From Chloroflexota bacterium (GTDB lineage Bacteria > Chloroflexota > Limnocylindria > P2-11E): a DNA stretch of 55,501 bases. Numbering within the stretch: position 1 is the stretch's first letter; the number at the start of each line of letters is the position of its first letter. This document shows, piece after piece, positions 7,564 to 15,999 of the stretch. Below the pieces are notes generated by a model that saw nothing but the letters and a program-made list of their open reading frames with translations, had not been told where the DNA came from and did not search any database. The stretch is taken from contig VBJD01000033.1 in NCBI GenBank assembly GCA_005887995.1, positions 1-55,501 on the forward strand, in the 5' to 3' direction. Both the position numbers and the translations under genes were made by a program.

Positions 7564-8931
7564 TTGAATCTCAAGGCGTTGTGGTCCGCCGCCCTCGGCG
7601 AATTGCAGCTCGGCCTGTCGAAGGGCAACTACGACACGTGGTTCAAAGAGACCGCGATCGTGTCCGAAGAGGACGACGTGTTCATGATCGGCGTGCCCAA
7701 CGCCTTCGCGCGAGAGTGGCTCGAGAGCAAGTACCGCAGCCAGGTACGCGAGACGCTCCAGCGGCTGCTCTCGCGGACCGTCGACGTGCGCTTCATCAAT
7801 ACGACGGCGGCGTCGGCGCGCGCGGAGCGCGCGTTCGCGCCGGCCGCCGGGGCGGAGGCACAGGGCCAGCCTGGGGGTGCGGACCGGCTCCGCGAGGCCC
7901 CGGTCAGCGCTCTGCTCAACACTCGGTACACCTTCTCCACCTTCGTCGTCGGCTCGAACAATCGCCTCGCCCACGCCGCCGCGCTCTCCGTCGCCGAGCG
8001 CCCCGGCCACAGCTACAACCCCCTCTTCATCTACGGCGGATCCGGCCTCGGGAAGACGCACCTCATGCACGCGATCGGTCACGCGGTCATCAGCCGCCAT
8101 CCGAAGAAGCGCGTCGCCTACGCGACGAGCGAGAAGTTCACGAACGAGTTCATCAACTCGATCCGCGCGCAGAAGGGCGAGGAGTTCCGCGAGCGTTATC
8201 GCCGCATCGACGTGCTGCTCATCGACGACATCCAGTTCCTCACCGGCAAGGAGGGCACGCAGGAGGAGTTCTTCCACACCTTCAACGCGATCCACGAAGA
8301 GGGGAAGCAGATCGTGCTCTCGAGCGATCGGCCGCCGAAAGCGATCGAGCGCCTCGAGGACCGGCTCCGTTCGCGTTTCGAGTGGGGGCTCATCGCCGAC
8401 ATCAGTACACCGGATCTCGAGACGCGCATCGCGATCCTTCGCGCGAAGGCTGAGGCGCAGTCGACGCCCGTGCCGCCGCCGGTGATCGACTTCCTCGCGC
8501 AGCGGATCGTCTCGAACATCCGCGAGCTCGAGGGCGCGCTCACTCGCATCGTCGCCTACGCAACACTGAACGCCGTGCCCGTCACGACGCCGCTCGCGCA
8601 GGAGATCCTGCAGAACATCCTCTACAACCCACGGCAGAAGACCCTTTCGCCAGAGAAGATCGTGGAGACGGTGGCCCGCTACTACGGCGTGCCGGCGGAG
8701 CAGCTGCGCGGCAAGGCCCGTGACAAGCAGATCGTGCTACCAAGACAGATCGCGATGTACCTCATGCGCGAGGAGACTGAGGCGCCACTGCTGCGCATCG
8801 GTGAGGCGCTTGGTGGTCGCGATCACTCGACGGTCCTCCACGGCTGCGAAAAGATCGAGCGCGAGATGGCGGAGAACGACGACTTCCGGCGCGACGTCGG
8901 CGCCGTCCGGGAGATGCTGTACGCGGACTAG
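7564..8931 (+). CDS. dnaA: Chromosomal replication initiator protein DnaA
   Basis: 455 residues from TTG 7564, which gives the usual NLKALW N-terminus and has a good ribosome binding site; GTG 7519 would add 15 residues. Domain I holds LGLSKGNYDTWF. Domain II is a short Ala/Gly-rich linker. Domain III is the AAA+ ATPase with Walker A GGSGLGKT (about residue 158), Walker B LLIDDIQ (about 219) and a SSDRPP sensor stretch. Domain IV ends with GGRDHSTVLHG, the DnaA-box recognition signature. It initiates replication at oriC and is followed by a region with matching boxes. Confidence 0.97.
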   Translation: MNLKALWSAALGELQLGLSKGNYDTWFKETAIVSEEDDVFMIGVPNAFAREWLESKYRSQVRETLQRLLSRTVDVRFINTTAASARAERAFAPAAGAEAQGQPGGADRLREAPVSALLNTRYTFSTFVVGSNNRLAHAAALSVAERPGHSYNPLFIYGGSGLGKTHLMHAIGHAVISRHPKKRVAYATSEKFTNEFINSIRAQKGEEFRERYRRIDVLLIDDIQFLTGKEGTQEEFFHTFNAIHEEGKQIVLSSDRPPKAIERLEDRLRSRFEWGLIADISTPDLETRIAILRAKAEAQSTPVPPPVIDFLAQRIVSNIRELEGALTRIVAYATLNAVPVTTPLAQEILQNILYNPRQKTLSPEKIVETVARYYGVPAEQLRGKARDKQIVLPRQIAMYLMREETEAPLLRIGEALGGRDHSTVLHGCEKIEREMAENDDFRRDVGAVREMLYAD

Positions 8932-9298
8932 CGACCGCTGCCGTGTCAGCCGCTGATTTCGCCAGAAAAACCGGCCGATTTCGCGCCTCCCTCGCATGTG
9001 GATAAGGCCGCCTAATGTGTGGATAAGCGCACCCATTTGTGGACATCCCCACCTCAAGTGCGCGCCGACAGACGCCACGTGTCACGGTATCCGACAATGT
9101 GACTGAATGCGTCCAGGTTCATCCGCAAGCCGTCCCGACGGTATCCACGGTGAGGCGGCCGGGTGTGCCTGCGTCGCTGAGCGCGTCGTGGCGCGGCGGG
9201 ACGAGACGGCCGTATATCGGAAGCCGCATAGTCCACACCACTAGTGCTAGTGACTACTTCGTCTTAGATATCTCTTCAGGGAACGACTGGGAGGGCGC
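8932..9298. other. oriC: Probable replication origin (oriC), dnaA-dnaN intergenic
   Basis: The 367-base gap between dnaA and dnaN carries two perfect DnaA boxes in the same orientation (TGTGGATAA at 8997-9005 and 9018-9026) and a third, imperfect one (TGTGGACAT at 9038-9046). They are spaced 20-21 bases apart, or two helical turns. Weaker inverted matches lie at 9141-9149 (GTATCCACG) and 9229-9237 (TAGTCCACA). The dnaN-proximal part (about 9238-9285) is the most AT-rich stretch and includes a tandem CTAGTG repeat at 9241-9252, a candidate unwinding element. Origin function is inferred from position and boxes. Confidence 0.75.
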
Positions 9299-10426
9299 GT
9301 GAAGGTCACTTGTCTACAAGAGAACCTCGCCCGCGGGCTTCAGACCGCGGGGCGCGCGGTCTCGACGCGCGGGAGTCTTCCGATCCTCGGCAATGTGCTC
9401 CTGCGGACCGAGAACGGCCGTCTGAAGCTCACCGCCACCAATCTCGAGGTCGGCATCAACGTGTGGGTACCGGCGAAAGTGGATGATGACGGCGCGATCA
9501 CCGTGCCGGCGAAGCTCTTCACCGACTTCGTGAACTCGCTGCCGCCGGGGCCGGCCGAGCTGTCGCTCAACGTGCGGACCAAGACAGTGCATCTGAGGTC
9601 GGGCCCCTATGAGGCGAACTTCAAGGGCATGGACGCCGAGGAGTTCCCGATCATCCCCGTTGCGCCGGACAAACCGACGACGAAGATGGCGAAATCGACA
9701 CTGCGTCGCATGATCAACGAGGTCGCGTTCGTCGCGACGACCGACGACAGTCGACCAGTCCTCACGGGTGTCCTCACGACGTTCGATGGCGACAAGCTCA
9801 CGATGGCCGCGGCGGATCCGTATCGCCTCTCGGTGCGCACCGGCTCACTCCTGACCCGGGTCGAGAGCAAGCTCGAAGTGATCATCCCCGCGCGGAGCCT
9901 GCAGGAGGTCTGGCGGATCATCGACGATACCGACGATGCGGTCGATGTTTTCGTCACGCCGAACGGCAGCCAGGTCATCTTCCACACCGAGGAGGCCGAC
10001 CTCGTCTCGCGCGTCATCGAGGGGCAGTTCCCGAACTATCGGCAGGTCATCCCTAGCGGCAAGGCGGCGACGCGCATCGTCGCGCACCGTGAGGAGCTGC
10101 TCCAAGCGACGCGTCTCGCTTCGCTCTTCGCGCGCGACTCCGCCAATATGCTGCGCTTCCAGGTGGATCCGAACGCGCAGCCACCTCTCATCATCAGCGC
10201 GACCGCGGCGGAGGTCGGCGACAACACCGCACGGGTCGATGCGACGGTCGACGGGCAGAACACGACGATCGCGTTCAACTCGCGCTTCATCTCGGACGCG
10301 CTCGGCAGCCTCACCGCGCCCGAGGTGGCGCTCGAGCTCGGCGGACCGCTCGCGCCGGGCGTCGTAAAGATCGTCGGCGACGATAGCTACCTCCACGTGG
10401 TGATGCCGCTTCGCATCCCGGCCTAA
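9299..10426 (+). CDS. dnaN: DNA polymerase III sliding clamp (beta subunit)
   Basis: 375 residues from GTG 9299, preceded by GGGAGGG. Three repeated clamp domains are present: the N-terminal QENLARGLQTAGRAVS, STRGSLPILGNVLL; the middle domain with DDSRPVLTGVL; and the C-terminal domain ending in HVVMPLRI, near the usual MPMRL end. The ring tethers the replicative polymerase and other partners to DNA. Its stop is immediately followed by the GTG of recF, so the two are coupled. Confidence 0.97.
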   Translation: MKVTCLQENLARGLQTAGRAVSTRGSLPILGNVLLRTENGRLKLTATNLEVGINVWVPAKVDDDGAITVPAKLFTDFVNSLPPGPAELSLNVRTKTVHLRSGPYEANFKGMDAEEFPIIPVAPDKPTTKMAKSTLRRMINEVAFVATTDDSRPVLTGVLTTFDGDKLTMAAADPYRLSVRTGSLLTRVESKLEVIIPARSLQEVWRIIDDTDDAVDVFVTPNGSQVIFHTEEADLVSRVIEGQFPNYRQVIPSGKAATRIVAHREELLQATRLASLFARDSANMLRFQVDPNAQPPLIISATAAEVGDNTARVDATVDGQNTTIAFNSRFISDALGSLTAPEVALELGGPLAPGVVKIVGDDSYLHVVMPLRIPA

Positions 10427-11575
10427 GTGCGCGTCAGCCGGCTCGGCCTCGAGGACTTCCGTTCGTACGCGGAAGTCGATCTCACGCTCGCACGCGGGAC
10501 GACCGCGTTCGTCGGCGCGAACGGAGCCGGGAAGACGAATCTCCTCGAGGCGATCCACCTCGCGGCGCGTGGCGATTCGCCGCGAGCGCACGACGACACC
10601 GAGATGGTGCGCTGGGGCACGACGACCGCGCGGGTGCGTATCGAGGTCGATCGACCCGAGGGGCAGCGGCGCATCGAGCTCGTGCTCTTCTCGCCGCCCG
10701 AGGGCGAGCGCCGGCGACCGCGCCGGTATCTGCTCGACGGCGCGGGAAAGCGCCCGGACGACCTCGCGGGGGAGCTCGTCGTCGTCGCGTTCTTCCCCGA
10801 GGACGTCGCTCTGCTGGGCGCGGCGCCGAGCGCGCGCCGGCGCTATCTCGACGCGATGCTCGCGCAGATCGAGCGAGCGCATCGCCGCGAGACACGCGAA
10901 TTCCAGCGCGTCGTCGAGCAGCGCAACGCGCTGCTTCGCGTCGCGCGCGACGAGCTCGAGGTCCCCGAGGCCGAGATGGCGTTCTGGGATCGCGAGCTCG
11001 TGCGTCTTGCATCGAGCATCTCGCTGCGACGGGCGCGTGTGGTGGCCGAGCTCGTCGAGCCATTCCGTGAGGCGAGCGCGCAATTCGCTGGTGCCACGCT
11101 CTCTCCACTCGCTGAGCCCTTGCCCCCGGGGCTCGACCTGGCGTACGGCGGTCAGGTTCAGGGCGACAGCGTCGAGGAACGGACCGCGGCATACGAGGTG
11201 CTCCTGGGCGAGAAGCGCGAGCGCGAACGCTGGCAGGGCGCGACGCTCGTCGGGCCGCATCGCGACGACCTGCTGGTGACCGCGGGTGGCCGCGACCTCC
11301 CATCCTTCGCGTCCCGCGGCGAGCACCGCAGCGCAGTCCTGGCGCTCAAACTCGCGGAGGCGAGCTGGCTGCGGTCGCGCGTCGGTTCCCCACCGGTATT
11401 CCTTCTCGACGACGTGCTCTCCGAGCTCGATCCATCGCGACGCGACGCTCTCGCTCGCGCCATCCCCGAGGACGCGCAGGCCCTCGTCACCGCGGCCATG
11501 ACCACGGCGCTGCCGGACACGCTGCGCGACCGCGCCGCGATCATCCCGGTGCGTCGCGGAGAGGTCGGTCGGTGA
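10427..11575 (+). CDS. recF: DNA replication and repair protein RecF
   Basis: 382 residues from GTG 10427, directly abutting the dnaN stop. Walker A is GANGAGKTN (about residues 30-38), the ABC-type signature lies in SRGEHRSAVLALKLAE, and Walker B is VFLLDDVLSELD. LGLEDFRSYAEVDL is the typical RecF N-terminus. It is an SMC-like ATPase that loads RecA at gaps through RecOR. It shares the dnaN operon and overlaps the DUF721 gene by 4 bases. Confidence 0.96.
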   Translation: MRVSRLGLEDFRSYAEVDLTLARGTTAFVGANGAGKTNLLEAIHLAARGDSPRAHDDTEMVRWGTTTARVRIEVDRPEGQRRIELVLFSPPEGERRRPRRYLLDGAGKRPDDLAGELVVVAFFPEDVALLGAAPSARRRYLDAMLAQIERAHRRETREFQRVVEQRNALLRVARDELEVPEAEMAFWDRELVRLASSISLRRARVVAELVEPFREASAQFAGATLSPLAEPLPPGLDLAYGGQVQGDSVEERTAAYEVLLGEKRERERWQGATLVGPHRDDLLVTAGGRDLPSFASRGEHRSAVLALKLAEASWLRSRVGSPPVFLLDDVLSELDPSRRDALARAIPEDAQALVTAAMTTALPDTLRDRAAIIPVRRGEVGR

Positions 11576-11886
11576 AGCCGATCGGCCGCGCGGTGGACCG
11601 GGCGCTTCGTGCGCTCGGTCTCGACCGCGACATCGCCCGCGCGGACGCGGTGCGCGCCTGGGACGACGCGGCGGTGAGCGTCCTGGGGGACGACGCGCGC
11701 CTCTGCCAGGCCGTCCGGGCCGATGGCGACACTCTCGTGGTGACCGTGCCGACGGCGCAGTGGGCCGGCGAAGTGCGGCTGCGCGAACGCGAGCTCGTCG
11801 CCGCCCTCGCGGCGCGCGCACCTTCGAGCGGCGTCACTCGGATCCGACCTGTCCCATCGTCGCGCGCGCCCACACCTGCGCGCTGA
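11572..11886 (+). CDS. DUF721/DciA-like protein
   Basis: 104 residues from a GTG that overlaps the recF stop (GTGA). It has the DUF721 layout: an N-terminal helix, AWDDAAVSVLGDDA, then a strand-rich part (DTLVVTVPTAQWAGEVRLRE). DciA-type members load the replicative helicase in bacteria that lack DnaC/DnaI, and the place after recF is typical of high-GC bacteria. The sequence is divergent and the C-terminal tail is Pro/Ser-rich. gyrB, often next in this order, is absent here. Confidence 0.75.
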   Translation: MKPIGRAVDRALRALGLDRDIARADAVRAWDDAAVSVLGDDARLCQAVRADGDTLVVTVPTAQWAGEVRLRERELVAALAARAPSSGVTRIRPVPSSRAPTPAR

Positions 11887-11906
11887 TATCTGGGAGACTC
11901 GCGCCA

Positions 11907-13985
11907 ATGCCCGCGACGTCATTCACCACCAAAGTCGGCAGCACGTCAGATGTGCGACCGAGCAAGTCCGAGGTCGTCGTCGTCAGCGAGCCCGAGACCG
12001 GCGCGCAGCTGCGCACGAAGGGACGGCTCTATCTCCTGTGCGAGGTCGCGGGCCCGGGATCGCCCACGACCGGCATGCAGGTCGCGCGCGAGGTCGCCGA
12101 CCTTACGAAGCAGGAGTACTACTACGACCTCTCCGGCGGCATCGAGGTGAGCTTGCGACGCGCGCTGCGGCAAGCGAATCGGCGCGCCTATCAGAAGCTG
12201 AAGGAAGGCCGCGCGAGGATCAGCCTCCACATCGCCTGCGCGGTCGTCGTGAACAACGAGATCTACGGATCGCGCGTCGGCGCGGCGCAGGTGTTCCTCG
12301 TGCGGCGCGCGAGGCTCTTTCTCCCGGGCGACGAGCCCGGGGAGCTCGCGGACTTCGTTCATCGCACGAGCGCGCGCGAGGCCGCGTCGCTCGGCACGGA
12401 CGGTGACGTCGTGCCGAAGGTGTGGCGTCAAACGATCGAGCCGGGCGACACGCTCATCATCGCGGCGAGCGCGCTCATCGACGGGCTCGGCGCGGAGGCA
12501 CTGAAGAGCGCCGCGGTGACCCTGCACCCGCGCGCCGCCGCCGACCATATCCACAACCGCGCGGTCGCGGACGGCGTCGAGGGCAGCGATGCCGCTCTTT
12601 TCGTCGAGCTCACGCAGTCCGCCGGCGCGGCGGCGCGTGTGGCGTCGGCGCCCGCATCGCTCAAGGAACCGACCGAGGTCGTGATCGCGGAGACCATCCG
12701 CTCGCGCATCGACGCGATCTGGCGTCACCGGCAGCGCATCGGCGGACTGGTGAAGACGGCGGCGTCGCCCGTCGCATCCGCGGCGACGAAGGGCGTGGCC
12801 GTCGGGCTCGAGCTCATGCCGAAGCGCGGCGCGACGCTGCCGCGGCATCCGGACACCGCGCGCCAGCGCTCGCTGCGCCAGCGCCGCGCGGTCACCAGCC
12901 TCGCGGTCGTGCTGCTGCTCGCCGCGGTCGGCGTCGGCGGCCTCGCCTATCGCGACTACGAATCGAATCGCGCGGGCCGCGACTATCAGAACGCGGTCCT
13001 ATCCGCGGAGGACAGCCTCGCGTCCGCGCACCGTCTCGCCGATCGGAAGCCTCCGGATCCCGCGGGCGCGCGCGCGAAGATCGCGGCCGCGCTCGCGAAG
13101 GTCGACGAGGCGAGTAGATCGCCGCTCGCGGAGAAGGGCCGGCTCGACGCGCTTCGCGCCGACGCCGCGCTGCTCGAGGATCGGCTCGATGGTGTGGTGA
13201 TCGACCTCGATCGGATCGCGGCCGGCTCGAAGCCACAGCAGATCATCGGCAACGTCAACGGTCTCTACGTCGCCGATCCGGGAGCGGGTCGGCTGTGGCG
13301 CATCTTCGGCGATCCACTGCAGACGGGCGTCGTGATGCAGAGGGGAGATAAGGGGGTCGGCGCGCCATCGCTTCTCACATGGCAGAGTGACGTCCTCTTC
13401 GTGCTCGATGACTCGCGCAAGATCTGGCGCGCCGAGGGCAATCAGGTGAACGACGTGACGCCTGACGACAACACCATCTGGAAGTCGACGACGGCGATCG
13501 CGGTGTTCACCCAGAATCTCTACGTCCTCGATGCAGCGTCCGGCCAACTCTGGAAGCACGAGTCGCCCGACTCGATCTCGTTCACGAAGGGCACGGCGTA
13601 TCTCGCGACGCCGCTTGTTCCGAACACGGCGGCCTCGCTTGCGATCGACGGTGACGTGTGGATCGTCACCACCACGAATGAGATCCAGCGGTTCCGCCGT
13701 AATCCCCTCGCGCTCACCGCGGGGCGCGTGGATTTCACGCCGAAGTGGCAGGGCGAGACGGTTCGACCCGCGGCCATCCAGGCCGTGAACGGCCAGACGA
13801 ACATCTACGTCCTCGATCCGGCGGCGCGTTACGTCGTCCAACTCTCTCGCGACGGCCGCGAGCTACTGCGGGTGGCCCTTCCGCCGACGCTCGCCGCCGC
13901 GACGGCGTTCTACGTCTCCGAAGGGTCGCGCGTGGCGTACACGGTGCATGGCTCGAAGATCGTGGCGACGAGCCTGGACCGTTAG
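11907..13985 (+). CDS. PP2C-like domain / TM / beta-propeller membrane protein
   Basis: 692 residues from ATG 11907. Residues 1-240 resemble a PPM/PP2C phosphatase fold (YYYDLSGGIEVSLRRAL helix, AVVVNNEIYGSRVGAAQVFLVR strands, IEPGDTLIIAASALIDGL), but the metal-binding DG and DN aspartates of true PP2C are missing, so catalysis is doubtful. One transmembrane segment lies near residues 328-348 after an Arg-rich stretch. It is followed by an extracytoplasmic helical spacer and a repeat domain (about 430-692) with recurring LYVAD, LFVLD, LYVLD and IYVLD strands, a beta-propeller pattern. It probably senses or scaffolds at the membrane. It lies 20 bases after DUF721. Confidence 0.6.
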   Translation: MPATSFTTKVGSTSDVRPSKSEVVVVSEPETGAQLRTKGRLYLLCEVAGPGSPTTGMQVAREVADLTKQEYYYDLSGGIEVSLRRALRQANRRAYQKLKEGRARISLHIACAVVVNNEIYGSRVGAAQVFLVRRARLFLPGDEPGELADFVHRTSAREAASLGTDGDVVPKVWRQTIEPGDTLIIAASALIDGLGAEALKSAAVTLHPRAAADHIHNRAVADGVEGSDAALFVELTQSAGAAARVASAPASLKEPTEVVIAETIRSRIDAIWRHRQRIGGLVKTAASPVASAATKGVAVGLELMPKRGATLPRHPDTARQRSLRQRRAVTSLAVVLLLAAVGVGGLAYRDYESNRAGRDYQNAVLSAEDSLASAHRLADRKPPDPAGARAKIAAALAKVDEASRSPLAEKGRLDALRADAALLEDRLDGVVIDLDRIAAGSKPQQIIGNVNGLYVADPGAGRLWRIFGDPLQTGVVMQRGDKGVGAPSLLTWQSDVLFVLDDSRKIWRAEGNQVNDVTPDDNTIWKSTTAIAVFTQNLYVLDAASGQLWKHESPDSISFTKGTAYLATPLVPNTAASLAIDGDVWIVTTTNEIQRFRRNPLALTAGRVDFTPKWQGETVRPAAIQAVNGQTNIYVLDPAARYVVQLSRDGRELLRVALPPTLAAATAFYVSEGSRVAYTVHGSKIVATSLDR

Positions 13986-14015
13986 GACCGCTCTGGGCGC
14001 GCGTTGGTCGGCTAG

Positions 14016-14726
14016 ATGATCCCGCTCCACGACGCGAACCCGACGCGGAACATCCCGATCGTCACGCGCCTGCTCCTGTTCACCAACATCGCGATCTGGG
14101 TGTACATCGTCTATCTCTCGCGGACCGCCGGCGCCGTCGAGGCGTTCTACGACCGCTGGGCGTTCGACTGGTCCGCATTCATCGGGGCGCTCTCGCGCCC
14201 GTGGAACGTCGATACGCTCCAAGCCTTCATCCCACTGTTCACACACCAGTTCCTGCACGGCGGGTGGCTCCACGTGCTCGGAAACATGCTCTACCTGTGG
14301 ATCTTCGGCGACAACGTCGAGGACAACATGGGCAGCCTGCCGTTCCTCGGGTTCTACCTCCTATGCGGAGCGATCGCTGCGATCGGTCAGGGACTCGTCG
14401 CGCCGTCCCCGATGGTCGGCGCGTCAGGCGCGATCGCGGGCGTCCTCGGCGCGTACCTGGTCCTCTACCCGACGGCGCGCGTCTCAACGCTCATCTTCCT
14501 CGGGCTGTTCATCAGCGTGATCGATCTGCCGGCGATCATCGTGATCGGCTTCTTCATCGTCCTGCAGATACTCGAGGGCGTCGCGGAGCTGCGCATGACG
14601 ACACACGCAGCGGCGCAGCAGGTCGCGTACTTCGCGCATCTCTTCGGGTTCGCCGCGGGTATCGTTCTGCTGTTCGTGTTCCGTCAGCGCGCGGCGCCCC
14701 GCCGCGCGCGCGTCGGCTGGGGTTAG
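14016..14726 (+). CDS. Rhomboid family intramembrane serine protease
   Basis: 236 residues, about six to seven membrane segments. The catalytic serine is in GASGAIAG (S137) and the catalytic histidine in FAHLFGF (H208). HGGWLHVLGNMLYLWIFGDNVED is the conserved oxyanion/loop 1 region. It cleaves membrane proteins within their segments. It follows the propeller protein by 30 bases and precedes the nuclease gene by 9, all on the same strand, so these are likely co-transcribed. Confidence 0.92.
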   Translation: MIPLHDANPTRNIPIVTRLLLFTNIAIWVYIVYLSRTAGAVEAFYDRWAFDWSAFIGALSRPWNVDTLQAFIPLFTHQFLHGGWLHVLGNMLYLWIFGDNVEDNMGSLPFLGFYLLCGAIAAIGQGLVAPSPMVGASGAIAGVLGAYLVLYPTARVSTLIFLGLFISVIDLPAIIVIGFFIVLQILEGVAELRMTTHAAAQQVAYFAHLFGFAAGIVLLFVFRQRAAPRRARVGWG

Positions 14727-14735
14727 CCTTAATCG

Positions 14736-15236
14736 ATGCTCGTGCCATGCACGGTCGAATCGGTCCGCGTGCACGTGCTTACCGGGCAGCACGTCGTGCT
14801 CCTCCAGGCGCGCGAGTCGAACCGTCTTCTCCCGATCTGGATCGGTCCCGATCAGGCGCACAGCATCGCGACGCGTATCGCGGGCATCGCGAGCGAACGT
14901 CCGCTCACGCACGATCTGATGATGGACGTGCTCTCAAAGCTCGGAGCGGAGATCACGCGCATCGTCGTCCGCGATCTCGTCTCCGACGAGAGCGGCGGTG
15001 GGATCTTCCACGGAAGCCTGTTCCTGCAGCTCGGCGAGAAGGAGGTCGAGATCGACTGCCGTCCCTCGGATGCCATCGCGCTTGCGGTGCGCTGCAGCGC
15101 GCGCATCCTCGTCGCCGACACGGTGCTCGACCGGTCGGCGATCCTCGCGGAGAGCGAGGAGAGTCAAAACCTCACCGTCTTCAAGGAGTTCATCGAGTCG
15201 CTCCCCGAGGATCCGCAGACACCACCGCCGAGTTAG
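14736..15236 (+). CDS. Bifunctional nuclease family protein (DUF151)
   Basis: 166 residues with the BFN pattern: VLLQARESNRLLPIWIGPDQA near the start, then THDLMMDVLSKLGAEITRIVV, and the DCRPSDAIALAVR signature. Some plant and bacterial members have RNase and DNase activity; the bacterial role is not well set. It stands between a rhomboid and a glycosyltransferase in a plus-strand series. The C-terminus is acidic and proline-rich. Confidence 0.85.
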   Translation: MLVPCTVESVRVHVLTGQHVVLLQARESNRLLPIWIGPDQAHSIATRIAGIASERPLTHDLMMDVLSKLGAEITRIVVRDLVSDESGGGIFHGSLFLQLGEKEVEIDCRPSDAIALAVRCSARILVADTVLDRSAILAESEESQNLTVFKEFIESLPEDPQTPPPS

Positions 15237-15249
15237 TCCAATTAGCACC

Positions 15250-15999
15250 GTGATCCCGGCGACCGAAAAGGCCGGCACGAGCGCGCCCGTCGTCGATGTG
15301 GTCGTCCCCGTGTACAACGAGGAGCGCGACCTCGGCCCCAACATTCGCAAGCTGCACGCCTACGTTTCGGATCGCTTCCCGTTCCCGACGGTCATCACCA
15401 TCGCCGACAACGCGAGCCGCGATGGCACGCTCGCGCTCGCGCGGCGGCTCGCCGAGGAGTTGCCGGGAGTGCGCGTCATGCACCTCGACATGAAAGGGCG
15501 TGGCCGCGCGCTTCGTGCGGCGTGGACGCAGAGCGACGCGCAGGTCGTGACGTACATGGACGTGGACCTGTCGACCGACCTCGCGGCGCTGCTCCCGCTG
15601 GTCGCGCCGATCGTCGCCGGCGAGAGCGACGTCGGGATCGGCAGCCGTCTCGCGCGCGGCGCGCACACCCGCCGCGGAGTCAGACGCGAATTCATCTCGC
15701 GCGCGTACAACCTCGTGCTGCGCCTCGCCCTCGGCGCGCGCTTTTCCGACGCGCAGTGCGGCTTCAAGGCCGTGCGCGGCGAGGTGGCGCGGCAGATCGT
15801 GCCGCGCATCGAGGACCAGACGTGGTTCTTCGACACCGAGCTGCTTGTCCTCGCGCAGCGCGCCGGCCTGCGGCTGCACGAGGTGCCCGTCACGTGGACC
15901 GACGATCCCGACTCGCGCGTCGACATCCTCCGCACCGCGATCGACGACCTGCGCGGCGTGATACGCCTTCGCTTTGGGTCGCGGAGGCGCGCTCCCTGA
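15250..15999 (+). CDS. Family 2 glycosyltransferase, dolichol-phosphate-mannose-synthase type
   Basis: 249 residues from GTG 15250; the frame is open upstream but inside the preceding gene. GT-A motifs: VVVPVYNEE at the N-terminus, ADNASRDGT, and the metal-binding D104-V-D106 in YMDVDLSTD. GSR and AQCGFKA stretches match DPM1/GtrB-like enzymes that move a sugar from an NDP donor to polyprenyl phosphate. No membrane segments follow, so it would act on the cytoplasmic face. Downstream lie two GT-C proteins that would use such lipid-linked sugars, so the three probably form one pathway. Confidence 0.85.
   Translation: MIPATEKAGTSAPVVDVVVPVYNEERDLGPNIRKLHAYVSDRFPFPTVITIADNASRDGTLALARRLAEELPGVRVMHLDMKGRGRALRAAWTQSDAQVVTYMDVDLSTDLAALLPLVAPIVAGESDVGIGSRLARGAHTRRGVRREFISRAYNLVLRLALGARFSDAQCGFKAVRGEVARQIVPRIEDQTWFFDTELLVLAQRAGLRLHEVPVTWTDDPDSRVDILRTAIDDLRGVIRLRFGSRRRAP

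Noticed and set aside
9240-9252. ACTAGTGCTAGTG as a mobile-element end
   Set aside because: Too short, no partner copy; better read as part of the origin's AT-rich segment.
9845-11821. Very long minus-strand open frame (over 650 codons) across dnaN, recF and DUF721
   Set aside because: It is antisense to three well-identified genes and its product is Arg-rich and low in complexity, the typical shadow of GC-rich coding.
13745-15253. About 500-codon plus-strand frame over the rhomboid and nuclease genes
   Set aside because: It lies out of frame with two confident genes, and its Arg/Pro-rich product shows no family pattern.
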